A stretch of 64,000 nucleotides of DNA, from contig JAJRQG010000100.1 of the NCBI GenBank assembly GCA_024280395.1, positions 1-64,000 on the forward strand, in the 5' to 3' direction. Below the pieces are notes generated by a model that worked only from the letters and a program-made list of their open reading frames with translations, did not search any database and was not told the DNA's origin. This DNA comes from Gammaproteobacteria bacterium. GTDB lineage: Bacteria > Pseudomonadota > Gammaproteobacteria > Xanthomonadales > Marinicellaceae. A program made the position numbers and the translations under genes. The stretch's first letter is position 1; each line of letters opens with the position of its first letter. Shown here in pieces: positions 9,068 through 17,611 of the stretch.

Positions 9068-10192
9068 TTATTCAAAACTATTGTTAAAAATGGGATCCCC
9101 CAAAAATGTTGATTCAAAAGCACCAGCATCACATGATGATCCCGTTGGTCTTGGAAATCCAGTTTGATCTGTAGTAACACCTGTGCCGCATTGAGCATCA
9201 CCTGTCGCAGTATCAACATGATCCCAAGCTATACTTCCATTTGTAGTGGCATGAACTTGTTGAAAAGAACCTGAAACCGACCCTAAAGCTAACAACCCAG
9301 GATCTTGCCCAATAATATTATTTGCACCCGTAAAATCACTGACGGTGGTTTCTATAATTGAGTTATTAATACTAAAATCTGTAGCAAAAGCAGAAAAGTC
9401 ATTAGTCGCAGAATTATCAGCAAATATGCTACCTTCAATTGTGGTTGTACCTGAGCCACTAAATATGGCTCCACTTGGGGATCCCATATTATTGGCTACA
9501 GTAATATATCTAATAGTAATATTTTGACCTATATTGGCAAGTGTACCTATACCAGACTCTGCTTGATTCCCGATGTTTCCACTGATGGTTACATTTTCTA
9601 CCAATACATCGTGACCAGTATTGCCATTAATACCTAATCCGGATTGCCTTGCGGCTGTATTTCCACTGATTTCACAGTTTCGAATAGTACCACCTGCAAA
9701 AAAGAAATACACCCCACCTCCCAACGAATCACTAAAACTGTTTATCACTCTTAAGTCTTCAAGAACAGGGGAGCCACCATTTGAAACATATATTCCAGCA
9801 CCAAGATGATTCAAAGTATCACTTAAAGAATTGCCATCGGCAATAGTCAACCCTTTAATGACAACATTGCTGTTAAAAATTCTAAATACACGCGTAGCAT
9901 CATTTCCAGAAATAGTGATTTTTTCTGGCCCAGGCCCCAAAATTTGCAGATCATTAAAATTAATAAATAATTGGCTGGCCAATACAATTGTTCCTGTGGT
10001 CCCGGCATTAAAAACAATGGTATCCGCACCAGCACCAGAAGAAGCACTAATGGCTTCTCTCAAGGTACATTCAGTCACATTACAACCTCCAGAACCTGGG
10101 TCTGCCAGAGAATTAACTGTATAAGTAGCTGAAAGGCTTATCATTGAGCTAAATAATAACGCCACAGTTATAAGAAATTTAATATTTTTCAT
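9068..10192 (-). CDS. CSLREA-domain beta-helix exported protein
   Basis: A 374-residue exported protein. A signal peptide (MKNIKFLITVALLFSSMISLSA) is followed by the CSLREA-type motif CNVTECTLREAISAS near residue 40. Then come parallel beta-helix repeats rich in N, G, I and S (NVVIKGLTIADGN, GGTIRNCEISGN, DVLVENVTISGN, NITIRYITVANN, TTTIEGSIFADN). The C-terminus has TDQTGFPRP..SSCDAGAFES, the choice-of-anchor Q pattern, and the last residues are DPIFNNSFE. I chose the start at 10192 because GGAGGGG lies 5 bp upstream. Probably surface or secreted; substrate unknown. Confidence 0.85.
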   Translation of the reverse strand: MKNIKFLITVALLFSSMISLSATYTVNSLADPGSGGCNVTECTLREAISASSGAGADTIVFNAGTTGTIVLASQLFINFNDLQILGPGPEKITISGNDATRVFRIFNSNVVIKGLTIADGNSLSDTLNHLGAGIYVSNGGSPVLEDLRVINSFSDSLGGGVYFFFAGGTIRNCEISGNTAARQSGLGINGNTGHDVLVENVTISGNIGNQAESGIGTLANIGQNITIRYITVANNMGSPSGAIFSGSGTTTIEGSIFADNSATNDFSAFATDFSINNSIIETTVSDFTGANNIIGQDPGLLALGSVSGSFQQVHATTNGSIAWDHVDTATGDAQCGTGVTTDQTGFPRPTGSSCDAGAFESTFLGDPIFNNSFE

Positions 10193-10244
10193 GAACCCCT
10201 CCTTTACTAATTGAATCATATTATATTTGGTTTTTAATTTACAT

Positions 10245-10285
10245 GTTTGTACTTATGATGCAATTGTTTGTATTTATGATGCAAA
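10245..10285. repeat. Two-copy 20-bp tandem direct repeat
   Basis: TGTTTGTACTTATGATGCAA (10245-10264) is repeated with one change at 10266-10285, a period of 21 bp or two helical turns. It lies 53-93 bp upstream of the CSLREA gene start, where an activator or repressor could bind. The remainder of 10286-10499 holds only the terminator described next. Confidence 0.45.
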
Positions 10286-10411
10286 ACACACCAAACAATA
10301 AGAAAGTTCTTTGAATAAGTACAAACTTAAATACTCACACAGTAAAAAGCCAAACATTATCAATAGAGTTTATAGGCAATAACCAATGATGGGGACTGAG
10401 GGAAATGCTAT

Positions 10412-10446
10412 AAAAAAACCAGATTCCCAAAACCTATCGGGAACCT
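10412..10446 (-). terminator. Probable terminator of the minus-strand secreted-protein gene
   Basis: On the minus strand AGGTTCCC (10446-10439) pairs with GGGAATCT (10428-10421), with one mismatch and a 10-nt loop. GG and seven T (10418-10412) follow. It lies 54 bp after the stop codon at 10500. Confidence 0.55.
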
Positions 10447-10499
10447 AGTTTCAAATTAAATCATGGATCAATTAATATGCTTATTATTAAAGTTGGTTA

Positions 10500-11609
10500 T
10501 TACAAATTACCACACAAAGAAGCCGTGGCTGGCAATAACCGTTGAATGGGTATGGTTCCGCTTAAATTGGCACTTGGGATAGTATATTGAATTGAGCCAC
10601 TACTACAATCATCAAATGAAATATTCAAGGTGCCATCTTGTACCGTTGTTACCGATTGTGGATTATCAAACTTACCACCCGAAGTTAAGAACAATGACAA
10701 ACTAGCACTGGTTCCTGAATAGTTACCTGATGCCGTTAACCACCGATGATTTGGTTCTCCTATGGCTTTTTGGGTAGTCACATCATTATAAGTAAACCAA
10801 GCAATAAACATAAAATTATTCACTGGATCTACATCGATTAAAAAGCCTTGACCGCTAGTGGCGGGTTCAAACCAGCCGCCAGAAAGCCCTTGATTAATCT
10901 GTGTAAAATTTTGTGCAGTCGCAGCAATAACAAATCGAATAGGAAACCCAAGATTGGGTAAAGTACCTGTTCCGTCAACAAAAACCAAACTCGAAGCACC
11001 TGCCACTTGGGCTTTTGGAATCAAAACAGAATCAAAATATGAATTCCCAGAACCTGTAGCAAAATCATTCGATTCAAGAAAAATAGCTGTACCACTTAAT
11101 ACCAATCCTGGTTCTGTTGAAGTCTGTCCATTGATTAAGAAGGAAATGTCTACATTGAGTGAAAATTGTTGTGTACTTGGATTGTAACTGCCGCTATTGA
11201 CCGCAGTGATGGTAGAAGTATATGCACCATGCCCAGGAAATGGTTCGGTACCACTGGTAACATTCAATGCGCTGACAATCGCACCACCGCCATTGGAAAA
11301 GACATTCTTATCAACAGCAATCGTTCCATTAACAAATGTTATGGCATTGAATCCTGTTGGCAAGCTATTTTCGTTGGTAGCTCCTCCAAAATTAAAGGCA
11401 TTGTGTCCATAACTGCTGGTCGAATTGGGTGCTGACCCATTGATTGATGTAAGAGCTCCTGAAACGACATCATCCGCTGTTCCTACTAGGCCATCATTTC
11501 CAGGATAGCTATTTTTAACATCTGAGTCTGTCAGTATTGTCATTTCCAGTTGTTGTGCCAAAACTGTACCAGAAAGTAGTAAAAATATTACAATGATTTT
11601 AGTTTTCAT
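10500..11609 (-). CDS. Secreted protein with a W-x-P/G-x-G module
   Basis: A 369-residue exported protein of unknown function. The signal peptide is MKTKIIVIFLLLSGTVLA. Residues 20-245 are a low-complexity beta-rich region rich in N, S, G and T. The C-terminal ~120 residues form a module starting GLSGGWFEPATSGQGF, continuing with FMFIAWFTYND and RWLTASGNYSG, and ending with CSSGSIQYTIP. The same G-x-W-x-x-P...G-x-G pattern occurs twice in the choice-of-anchor B protein at 13404-15485. The start has AGGAGTGATAAC upstream. It lacks the F-x-x-S-F-E tail. Confidence 0.8.
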   Translation of the reverse strand: MKTKIIVIFLLLSGTVLAQQLEMTILTDSDVKNSYPGNDGLVGTADDVVSGALTSINGSAPNSTSSYGHNAFNFGGATNENSLPTGFNAITFVNGTIAVDKNVFSNGGGAIVSALNVTSGTEPFPGHGAYTSTITAVNSGSYNPSTQQFSLNVDISFLINGQTSTEPGLVLSGTAIFLESNDFATGSGNSYFDSVLIPKAQVAGASSLVFVDGTGTLPNLGFPIRFVIAATAQNFTQINQGLSGGWFEPATSGQGFLIDVDPVNNFMFIAWFTYNDVTTQKAIGEPNHRWLTASGNYSGTSASLSLFLTSGGKFDNPQSVTTVQDGTLNISFDDCSSGSIQYTIPSANLSGTIPIQRLLPATASLCGNL

Positions 11610-11802
11610 GTTATCACTCCTATATAAGTTAAATTATAGTCACTTATATAAGCGTGAAATATACCCAAACAACGCCATTTTTTTTCATAGACTTGTGAAA
11701 AAAATAAACCAAACATAATCAAGAGCAATTTAACCACGAATGTCACTGAGTACTTGAATGAAAGTAAGAGGCTTTTGCTATACAATAAAACAAGTAGCAA
11801 CA

Positions 11803-11821
11803 AAGGAGGTGTGCGATGTGA
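11803..11821 (+). promoter_or_regulatory. Consensus Shine-Dalgarno followed by a start-stop codon pair
   Basis: AAGGAGGTG (11803-11811) is followed by ATGTGA (11816-11821), a start codon directly followed by a stop. The next gene, sbcB, starts at 11907 with no Shine-Dalgarno of its own. The site may be a minimal upstream ORF or the remnant of a lost gene. A GTG at 11811 could open a 12-codon ORF instead. Nothing else is apparent in 11610-11906. Confidence 0.35.
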
Positions 11822-11906
11822 TTACAGATTGTGGTTTGGTTTTAGTTAATGAGTTTACTATCTATGGTTTTAGGTGTAAATTGGTGTTTTAAAACAACTT
11901 TTTATT

Positions 11907-13331
11907 ATGAGCTCATTCTACTGGTACGACTTAGAAACTTTTGGTATTTCTCCACAATTGGATCGGATTGCACAGTTTGCAGGGATTCGAACTGACTTGG
12001 ATTTGAACACGATTGGTCAACCGGATATGTTCTATTGTAAGCCCAGTTTGGATACCATTGCTGACCCTGAGGCTTGTTTGATTACCGGGATCGCACCCCA
12101 AGAGTGTGAAGAAAAAGGAATTTTGGAAAAGGATTTTATGGGTAAAATAGACACTATTTTTACTGAACCACAAACTTGTGTAGTGGGTTACAATTCTATG
12201 CGGTTTGATGATGAGTTTATACGTTATGGCTTTTATCGAAATTTATTGGATCCTTATGCGCGCGAATGGAAAAACGGCAACAGTCGCTGGGATGTGATTG
12301 ACTTGGTTAGGGCTTGTTATGCTTTGCGCCCTGACGGTATTCAGTGGGCTTTTCATGAAGCTGGCAAACCCAGCTTTAAACTGACCGATTTAACCGAAGC
12401 CAACCATATGACACACACTTCGGCACATGATGCGTTGAGTGATGTTGAAGCAACCATTCAATTGGCCAAGTTGATCAAAGAAAAGCAGCCTAAATTGTTT
12501 GATTACAGTTTGAAATTGCGCAATAAAAACCATGTTAAATCGTTGTTGAATTGGCAAATAATGAAACCCATTGTGCATGTTTCAAATAAAATTCCTGCTG
12601 ATCGAGGTTGTTTGGCCATCATGTTACCGTTGGCGATTCATCCAACCAATCCCAATGGTGTCATTTGTTATGATTTAGCCTTTGATCCCTGTGACTTATT
12701 TGAATTAGATGTTGAGGATATTCGAGACAGAATTTTTACACCACAAAATGAGTTGCCCGAAGATTGCCCTCGTATTGCTTTAAAAACCATTCATTTAAAT
12801 AAATCTCCTTTTGTTTCACCTTTGAGTGTTTTAAAAGATGTTGATTTACAACGCATTAAAATGGATTATGCTGTAAACAAGGCCAATTTAGAAAAATTCA
12901 AATCAGCAGAAAGCGTTATTCAAAAAGTTCAGGAAGTGTTTAATCAACCTTTTGACAATGATTCTGATGATGTAGATACCATGTTATATTCTGGATTTTT
13001 TTCGGCGCAGGATAAAAATAATTTTGATGCCATTAAAACCATGTCTATTCAACAAATCCAGTCTTCTGACTTTCAATTCAAAGACAAACGGGCAAAAACG
13101 TTATTGCAAAGGTATATAGCTAGAAATTATCCCGAGTCATTGTCCACAACCGATAACTCCAACTGGACAAACGATATCAAACAGCGCTTAGAGTGGCGAT
13201 TTGGAGAGAACCTACATCTTTGGTTTGAAAAACTTAATACCTTGAAATCAGGCCAGTTAACTCCCGAACAGTTTAAGGTTCTTGATAACGTTGAAGTGGA
13301 TTGTAAAAACAAATTACTAAAATTATCGTAA
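11907..13331 (+). CDS. sbcB: Exodeoxyribonuclease I
   Basis: A 474-residue 3'-5' single-strand DNA exonuclease of the DEDDh type, acting in recombination and mismatch repair. The exonuclease motifs are YWYDLETFGISP (DxE), GYNSMRFDDEFIRYGFYRN, and HDALSDVEATIQLAK near residue 175. The central SH3-like region and C-terminal helical domain follow with the usual length. No Shine-Dalgarno precedes the ATG. Downstream is an unrelated exported-protein pair. Confidence 0.95.
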   Translation: MSSFYWYDLETFGISPQLDRIAQFAGIRTDLDLNTIGQPDMFYCKPSLDTIADPEACLITGIAPQECEEKGILEKDFMGKIDTIFTEPQTCVVGYNSMRFDDEFIRYGFYRNLLDPYAREWKNGNSRWDVIDLVRACYALRPDGIQWAFHEAGKPSFKLTDLTEANHMTHTSAHDALSDVEATIQLAKLIKEKQPKLFDYSLKLRNKNHVKSLLNWQIMKPIVHVSNKIPADRGCLAIMLPLAIHPTNPNGVICYDLAFDPCDLFELDVEDIRDRIFTPQNELPEDCPRIALKTIHLNKSPFVSPLSVLKDVDLQRIKMDYAVNKANLEKFKSAESVIQKVQEVFNQPFDNDSDDVDTMLYSGFFSAQDKNNFDAIKTMSIQQIQSSDFQFKDKRAKTLLQRYIARNYPESLSTTDNSNWTNDIKQRLEWRFGENLHLWFEKLNTLKSGQLTPEQFKVLDNVEVDCKNKLLKLS

Positions 13332-13403
13332 ATAATAAAAAATAATTTTTAAAATCTTGATTTTGTGATACCTTAGCGTGCTTTAATCACCCTACTTAGA
13401 TAT

Positions 13404-15485
13404 ATGAAAAGATATTTCCTGTTACTATTAGTAAGTTTCAACGTTTATTCTACTCCTTTTACAGCTTGTAATGAATCAGGTATGGCGGGCATTTATCCAT
13501 GCCAAGATATTGACTTAATGAGCCAGATTGCAATAACTGATATGGGCGGCACTCAAAATTCAACTGGTAGTGATATTTGGGGCTGGACAGACCCAGAAAC
13601 CAAGAAAGAATATGCGTTGATGGGACTGAGTAATGGTACCGCATTTGTGGATATTTCTGATCCAAAAAATCCAATATTTTTGGGCCATTTACCAGTAGTT
13701 TCAAATCCAACTAGACCCTTTTCTAGTAACAACAGTATGTGGCGTGATATCAAAACTTACCGCAACCATGCTTATATTGTCTCTGAAGCTTCTGCATATG
13801 GAATGCAAGTATTTGATTTAACCCAATTAAGAAACCTTACCGAAACTCCCCAGATATTTACTCACACATACCATTACAGTGAGTTTGGTCATGCCCACAA
13901 TATTGTTATCAATGAGTCTAGTGGTTTTGCTTATGCTGTGGACACAGATACATGTAATGGTGGATTGCATATGATTAATTTACAAGATCCAATTTTGCCT
14001 ACCAGTGCAGGTTGTTTTAGTAGCAATGCTGAAACCCACGATGCACAATGTGTTACCTATATTGGACCAGATACAGAATACCAAAATCAAGAGATTTGTT
14101 TTGATTCCGATGGAAGTGCCATTACCATTGTTGATGTAACCGATAAAAACTCACCCAATCAAATTTCTAGAACAGGCTATCAAGGAAGGGGATTTATACA
14201 CCAAAGTTGGCTTACTGATGATCAACACTATATGTTATCTAATGATGAACTTGATGAAGAAAACTTCGGGCACAATACCCGGACATATATTTGGAACATG
14301 TCGGATTTAGAGTCACCTGTGTTGATGGGCTTTTATGAAGGCCCTAAAAACTCCATTGACCACAATATTTACATTAAAGGGAAGTTGGCATATTTAACCA
14401 ATTATTCTAGCGGATTGAGAATAGTAGATATCAGTGACATAGGCAATGCCAACTTAAATGAAATTGCTAGCTTTGATAGTTTTCCTAATCATGACAATGC
14501 AAGTTTTGATGGTGCTTGGAGCAATTATCCATACTTTGAAAGTGGCAACATAATATTGAGTGATTTTGAAGAAGGTTTGCTTATTTTATCACCCAACATC
14601 TGCCCAACAGAAGCAACCAGTTCCATGGAAATTCCAGAGTACTGTGAATTCAAAGAAGTCAAAACAATTCAACCTGGACTTTGGTTTGACCCAGAACACA
14701 ATGGTCACGGCTTTTCTATTGAACCGATTGCCAATAGTGATTTGTATTTTACTATTTTTTATACTTACAAGGATGATGGAAGTCCTGAATGGTATACCTC
14801 TCTGTCTAAATTCGAAAATGGAAAGCTGAACTTCAATATGGATAGCGATACTTTACAAAGATTTAACTATGATTTTTCGATAGACCCAGTAGGAGCTACT
14901 TCCCCAAACATACTAGATACATCTCAAGGAATAAATATCCTCTCAATCGACTTTAACCCATCGCAACTTACTACAGATAATGCTTGTCAGGGTCAATTGG
15001 ATCAGAAATCTAATTCTGCTTTGGCATCATGGCAACTGGGAAACCAACAAGGCAGTTGGTGTGTTGTACCGCTGATTGATGAACAAAGCTACCCTACTCC
15101 TGATCTAGGAGCAACATGGTGGACAGGGTCCGATGATGACGGTTGGGGATTAACCCTGGCATTCAGTGGCAAGAAAATTGTAGTTGTGGTTTATTTTTAT
15201 GATGCCGATGGTTCTCCTCGTTGGGTTTTGGGACAAGCTTCTGGTTTCAATACTTCTGAGGAAATAAATGTTGACCTGCAACAATTCAAAGGCTATGGTA
15301 GAAACGACGATGCACAAACAGTTAGTTCCGAACTGGCTGGAACCATTACTCTAAATTTGAATTCTACAACATTTGACTTAAACCAAGATGGTACAATGTC
15401 AATTGACATAAAATATACAGGTGTAGAAGGCAACAACTGGCAAAGAAACAATGTACCCATTACAAATATTTCAAAACCACATTAA
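13404..15485 (+). CDS. Choice-of-anchor B protein with two W-x-P/G-x-G modules
   Basis: A 693-residue exported protein. A signal peptide (MKRYFLLLLVSFNVYS) leads into a beta-propeller region of about 385 residues with CNESGMAGIYPC, WGWTDPETKKEYALMG, MWRDIKTYRNHAYIVSE, HAHNIVIN, HDAQC and IHQSWLTDDQ, the choice-of-anchor B pattern. From about residue 420 come two copies of a ~100-residue module: PGLWFDPEHNGHGFSIEP...FYTYKDDGSPEWY and GATWWTGSDDDGWGLTL...VYFYDADGSPRWV. The module also ends the protein at 10500-11609. The downstream paralogue starts inside this gene, overlapping by 35 bp. Function unknown; probably cell-surface. Confidence 0.85.
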   Translation: MKRYFLLLLVSFNVYSTPFTACNESGMAGIYPCQDIDLMSQIAITDMGGTQNSTGSDIWGWTDPETKKEYALMGLSNGTAFVDISDPKNPIFLGHLPVVSNPTRPFSSNNSMWRDIKTYRNHAYIVSEASAYGMQVFDLTQLRNLTETPQIFTHTYHYSEFGHAHNIVINESSGFAYAVDTDTCNGGLHMINLQDPILPTSAGCFSSNAETHDAQCVTYIGPDTEYQNQEICFDSDGSAITIVDVTDKNSPNQISRTGYQGRGFIHQSWLTDDQHYMLSNDELDEENFGHNTRTYIWNMSDLESPVLMGFYEGPKNSIDHNIYIKGKLAYLTNYSSGLRIVDISDIGNANLNEIASFDSFPNHDNASFDGAWSNYPYFESGNIILSDFEEGLLILSPNICPTEATSSMEIPEYCEFKEVKTIQPGLWFDPEHNGHGFSIEPIANSDLYFTIFYTYKDDGSPEWYTSLSKFENGKLNFNMDSDTLQRFNYDFSIDPVGATSPNILDTSQGINILSIDFNPSQLTTDNACQGQLDQKSNSALASWQLGNQQGSWCVVPLIDEQSYPTPDLGATWWTGSDDDGWGLTLAFSGKKIVVVVYFYDADGSPRWVLGQASGFNTSEEINVDLQQFKGYGRNDDAQTVSSELAGTITLNLNSTTFDLNQDGTMSIDIKYTGVEGNNWQRNNVPITNISKPH

Positions 15486-16725
15486 AGCAGTAATATTTTT
15501 TTTATTGAGCTTATCAATTTATTGCCAAGCCAGCGACTCTAATACCTCTTGTGATGTATCTGGTTTTGCGGGGAATCATGCTTGTCTAAATATTGACTTA
15601 AGCAGTCATTTAGCATTCACAGATATGGGTGGCTCTGCTTCTGATGATGGAAATGATCTTTGGGGGTGGACAGACCCGTTAACCCACAAAGAATATGCTT
15701 TAATGGGAACCAACAGTGGTACTGTATTTGTTAATATCACTGACCCCACTAACCCAATATATTTAGGAAAACTACCTCCTGCTACAAGTAACAGTGTTTG
15801 GCGAGACATCAAGACATATGGTTCTTATGCCTATATCGTTTCTGAAGCCGCAGGTTATGGTATGCAAATTTTTGATTTAACCCTATTGCGGAACATTTCT
15901 ACACCTCCTGTCACTTTTACAGCGACCAGATATACGCAATTTGGTGAAGCACATAATATTGTTATTAATCAAGAAACTGGCTTTACCTATGCTGTGGGAA
16001 CCAACACCTGTTCAGGCGGTTTACACATGATTAACCTACAAAATCCCGCCTCACCTACTTTTGCAGGTTGCTTTAGCTCAGATGGATTTACCCATGATGC
16101 TCAATGCGTTAAATATCACGGGCCTGACTCAGATTATTCTGACAAAGAAATTTGCTTTAACGCCAATGAAGATGCTTTAACCATAGTTAACGTTTCTAAT
16201 AAAGCATCACCAGTACAGGTTTCTCGAACCAGTTACACCAATGCAAAATATATCCATCAAGGCTGGATCAGCGAAGACCATCGCTACTTTTTATCAGGAG
16301 ATGAATTGGATGAACAAACTTTTGGTCACAATACCAAAACCATTATTTGGGATTTATTCGATTTGGATGCACCTACAGTAATTGGAGAATATTTGGGTCC
16401 GACAGCATCTATTGATCACAATATTTATATCAAAGGAGAGTATGCCTATATGGCTAATTATACCAGCGGCTTAAGTATTGTGAATATTGCTGATATTGCC
16501 AATGCTAATTTGATTGAGTCTGCTCATTTTGATACCTATCCAGCCAATGATGGAGCCAATTTTAATGGGGCTTGGAGCAACTATCCATACTTTCAAAGTG
16601 GAACCATTATAGTAAGTGACATCAATAGCGGACTATATGTGCTGTCTCCAAACATTTGTTTAAAAACAGCGTATCAATGTTTTGTAATAGAAGATACATT
16701 ATTCAAATCCAGTTTTGAGAATTAA
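15451..16725 (+). CDS. Choice-of-anchor B protein, tandem paralogue
   Basis: A 424-residue paralogue of the preceding gene, closely similar along the whole propeller (WGWTDPLTHKEYALMG, VWRDIKTYGSYAYIVSE, EAHNIVIN, THDAQC, FGHNTKT). It lacks the two C-terminal modules and ends directly in DTLFKSSFEN. A hydrophobic stretch (KAVIFFLLSLSIYCQAS) is the signal peptide. The ATG at 15451 lies 35 bp before the stop of the upstream gene, in another frame, with AAAGAA upstream, so the two are probably co-translated. The pair suggests duplication with exchange of C-terminal parts. Confidence 0.85.
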   Translation: MYPLQIFQNHIKAVIFFLLSLSIYCQASDSNTSCDVSGFAGNHACLNIDLSSHLAFTDMGGSASDDGNDLWGWTDPLTHKEYALMGTNSGTVFVNITDPTNPIYLGKLPPATSNSVWRDIKTYGSYAYIVSEAAGYGMQIFDLTLLRNISTPPVTFTATRYTQFGEAHNIVINQETGFTYAVGTNTCSGGLHMINLQNPASPTFAGCFSSDGFTHDAQCVKYHGPDSDYSDKEICFNANEDALTIVNVSNKASPVQVSRTSYTNAKYIHQGWISEDHRYFLSGDELDEQTFGHNTKTIIWDLFDLDAPTVIGEYLGPTASIDHNIYIKGEYAYMANYTSGLSIVNIADIANANLIESAHFDTYPANDGANFNGAWSNYPYFQSGTIIVSDINSGLYVLSPNICLKTAYQCFVIEDTLFKSSFEN

Positions 16726-16738
16726 CTAAGACTTCATT

Positions 16739-17611
16739 TTACTTTTTTAACTTTAAAAATAAAGAATTATTAGTTATGCCATTCTGATGGAAATTGCGAT
16801 TATTATCTAAGACAATATAAACATTATCACCATCAACTACTAACCCTTCTGCATGACCATATTTCATGTCTTGGTACTTGAGTGATTCTTGATTGATTAT
16901 ATGTTCATAACCATATCCCTTAATTTCAGTATACTTGCCCTTGACTTTCTTTAATTTCGCCACTGAATAAGCATTCCTATCTAAAACATACAAGCCATTA
17001 TCGCAACTCAATCCAGTAAAATCTGGTGAACGCTGATACTGATAATCAAATACTGCTTGATTCATTTTATAGGCTTTCATTTCATCATTATTGGCATTGT
17101 ATTCAACAAAACCTCTGGGTTGACGTTCAGCTGCCAATAAAAATTGGTTATTATCTAAAACACAGATCCCTTCAAAATAACCATTGCGAGTCTGAAACAA
17201 GCCCACTTCACGCCCTTTTATTTTTAATATATCATCCAAAGGCAACCAACTTTGATTACTTCCATCTTTTGCAATCTTTAGTATTTGAAAATGCATTTCA
17301 CTGACTAAATAAAAAAACTCTTCGTCATGAGTGATGCCTTCAAAGTCTAGTTTCATGCCTTTATCATTTTCAATATAAATAATTGGCTCTAATTCGACTT
17401 TGTCATCTTTAAATAACAAGTGATAAATCACATTGTGTTTATCAGAAATCGTATAGAATTGTCCATCCCACAATGTTAATCCCGATGGCTCGATACTGTT
17501 ATTTGTTTCAACTTCATAGGCTTTTATCAACTTTAATTGATTGTGGAATTTGTGATTAAAACATGCTGTTAAAACTACTGACAAAATCAACCATGAAATT
17601 ATATTTTTCAT
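16739..17611 (-). CDS. Phytase-like (esterase-like) lipoprotein
   Basis: A 290-residue lipoprotein (lipobox VLTAC at residues 13-17). The body has the six-bladed pattern of the esterase-like phytase family: NSIEPSGLTLWDGQFYTISD, LDFEGITHDEEFFYLVSE, GYFEGICVLDNNQFLLAAE, SPDFTGLSCDNGLYVLD and HAEGLVVDGDNVYIVLDNN. These Asp/Glu-rich loops often bind calcium in such propellers. The start overlaps the kelch gene stop by 4 bp. Convergent with the choice-of-anchor B gene, 13 bp away. Substrate not known. Confidence 0.65.
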   Translation of the reverse strand: MKNIISWLILSVVLTACFNHKFHNQLKLIKAYEVETNNSIEPSGLTLWDGQFYTISDKHNVIYHLLFKDDKVELEPIIYIENDKGMKLDFEGITHDEEFFYLVSEMHFQILKIAKDGSNQSWLPLDDILKIKGREVGLFQTRNGYFEGICVLDNNQFLLAAERQPRGFVEYNANNDEMKAYKMNQAVFDYQYQRSPDFTGLSCDNGLYVLDRNAYSVAKLKKVKGKYTEIKGYGYEHIINQESLKYQDMKYGHAEGLVVDGDNVYIVLDNNRNFHQNGITNNSLFLKLKK

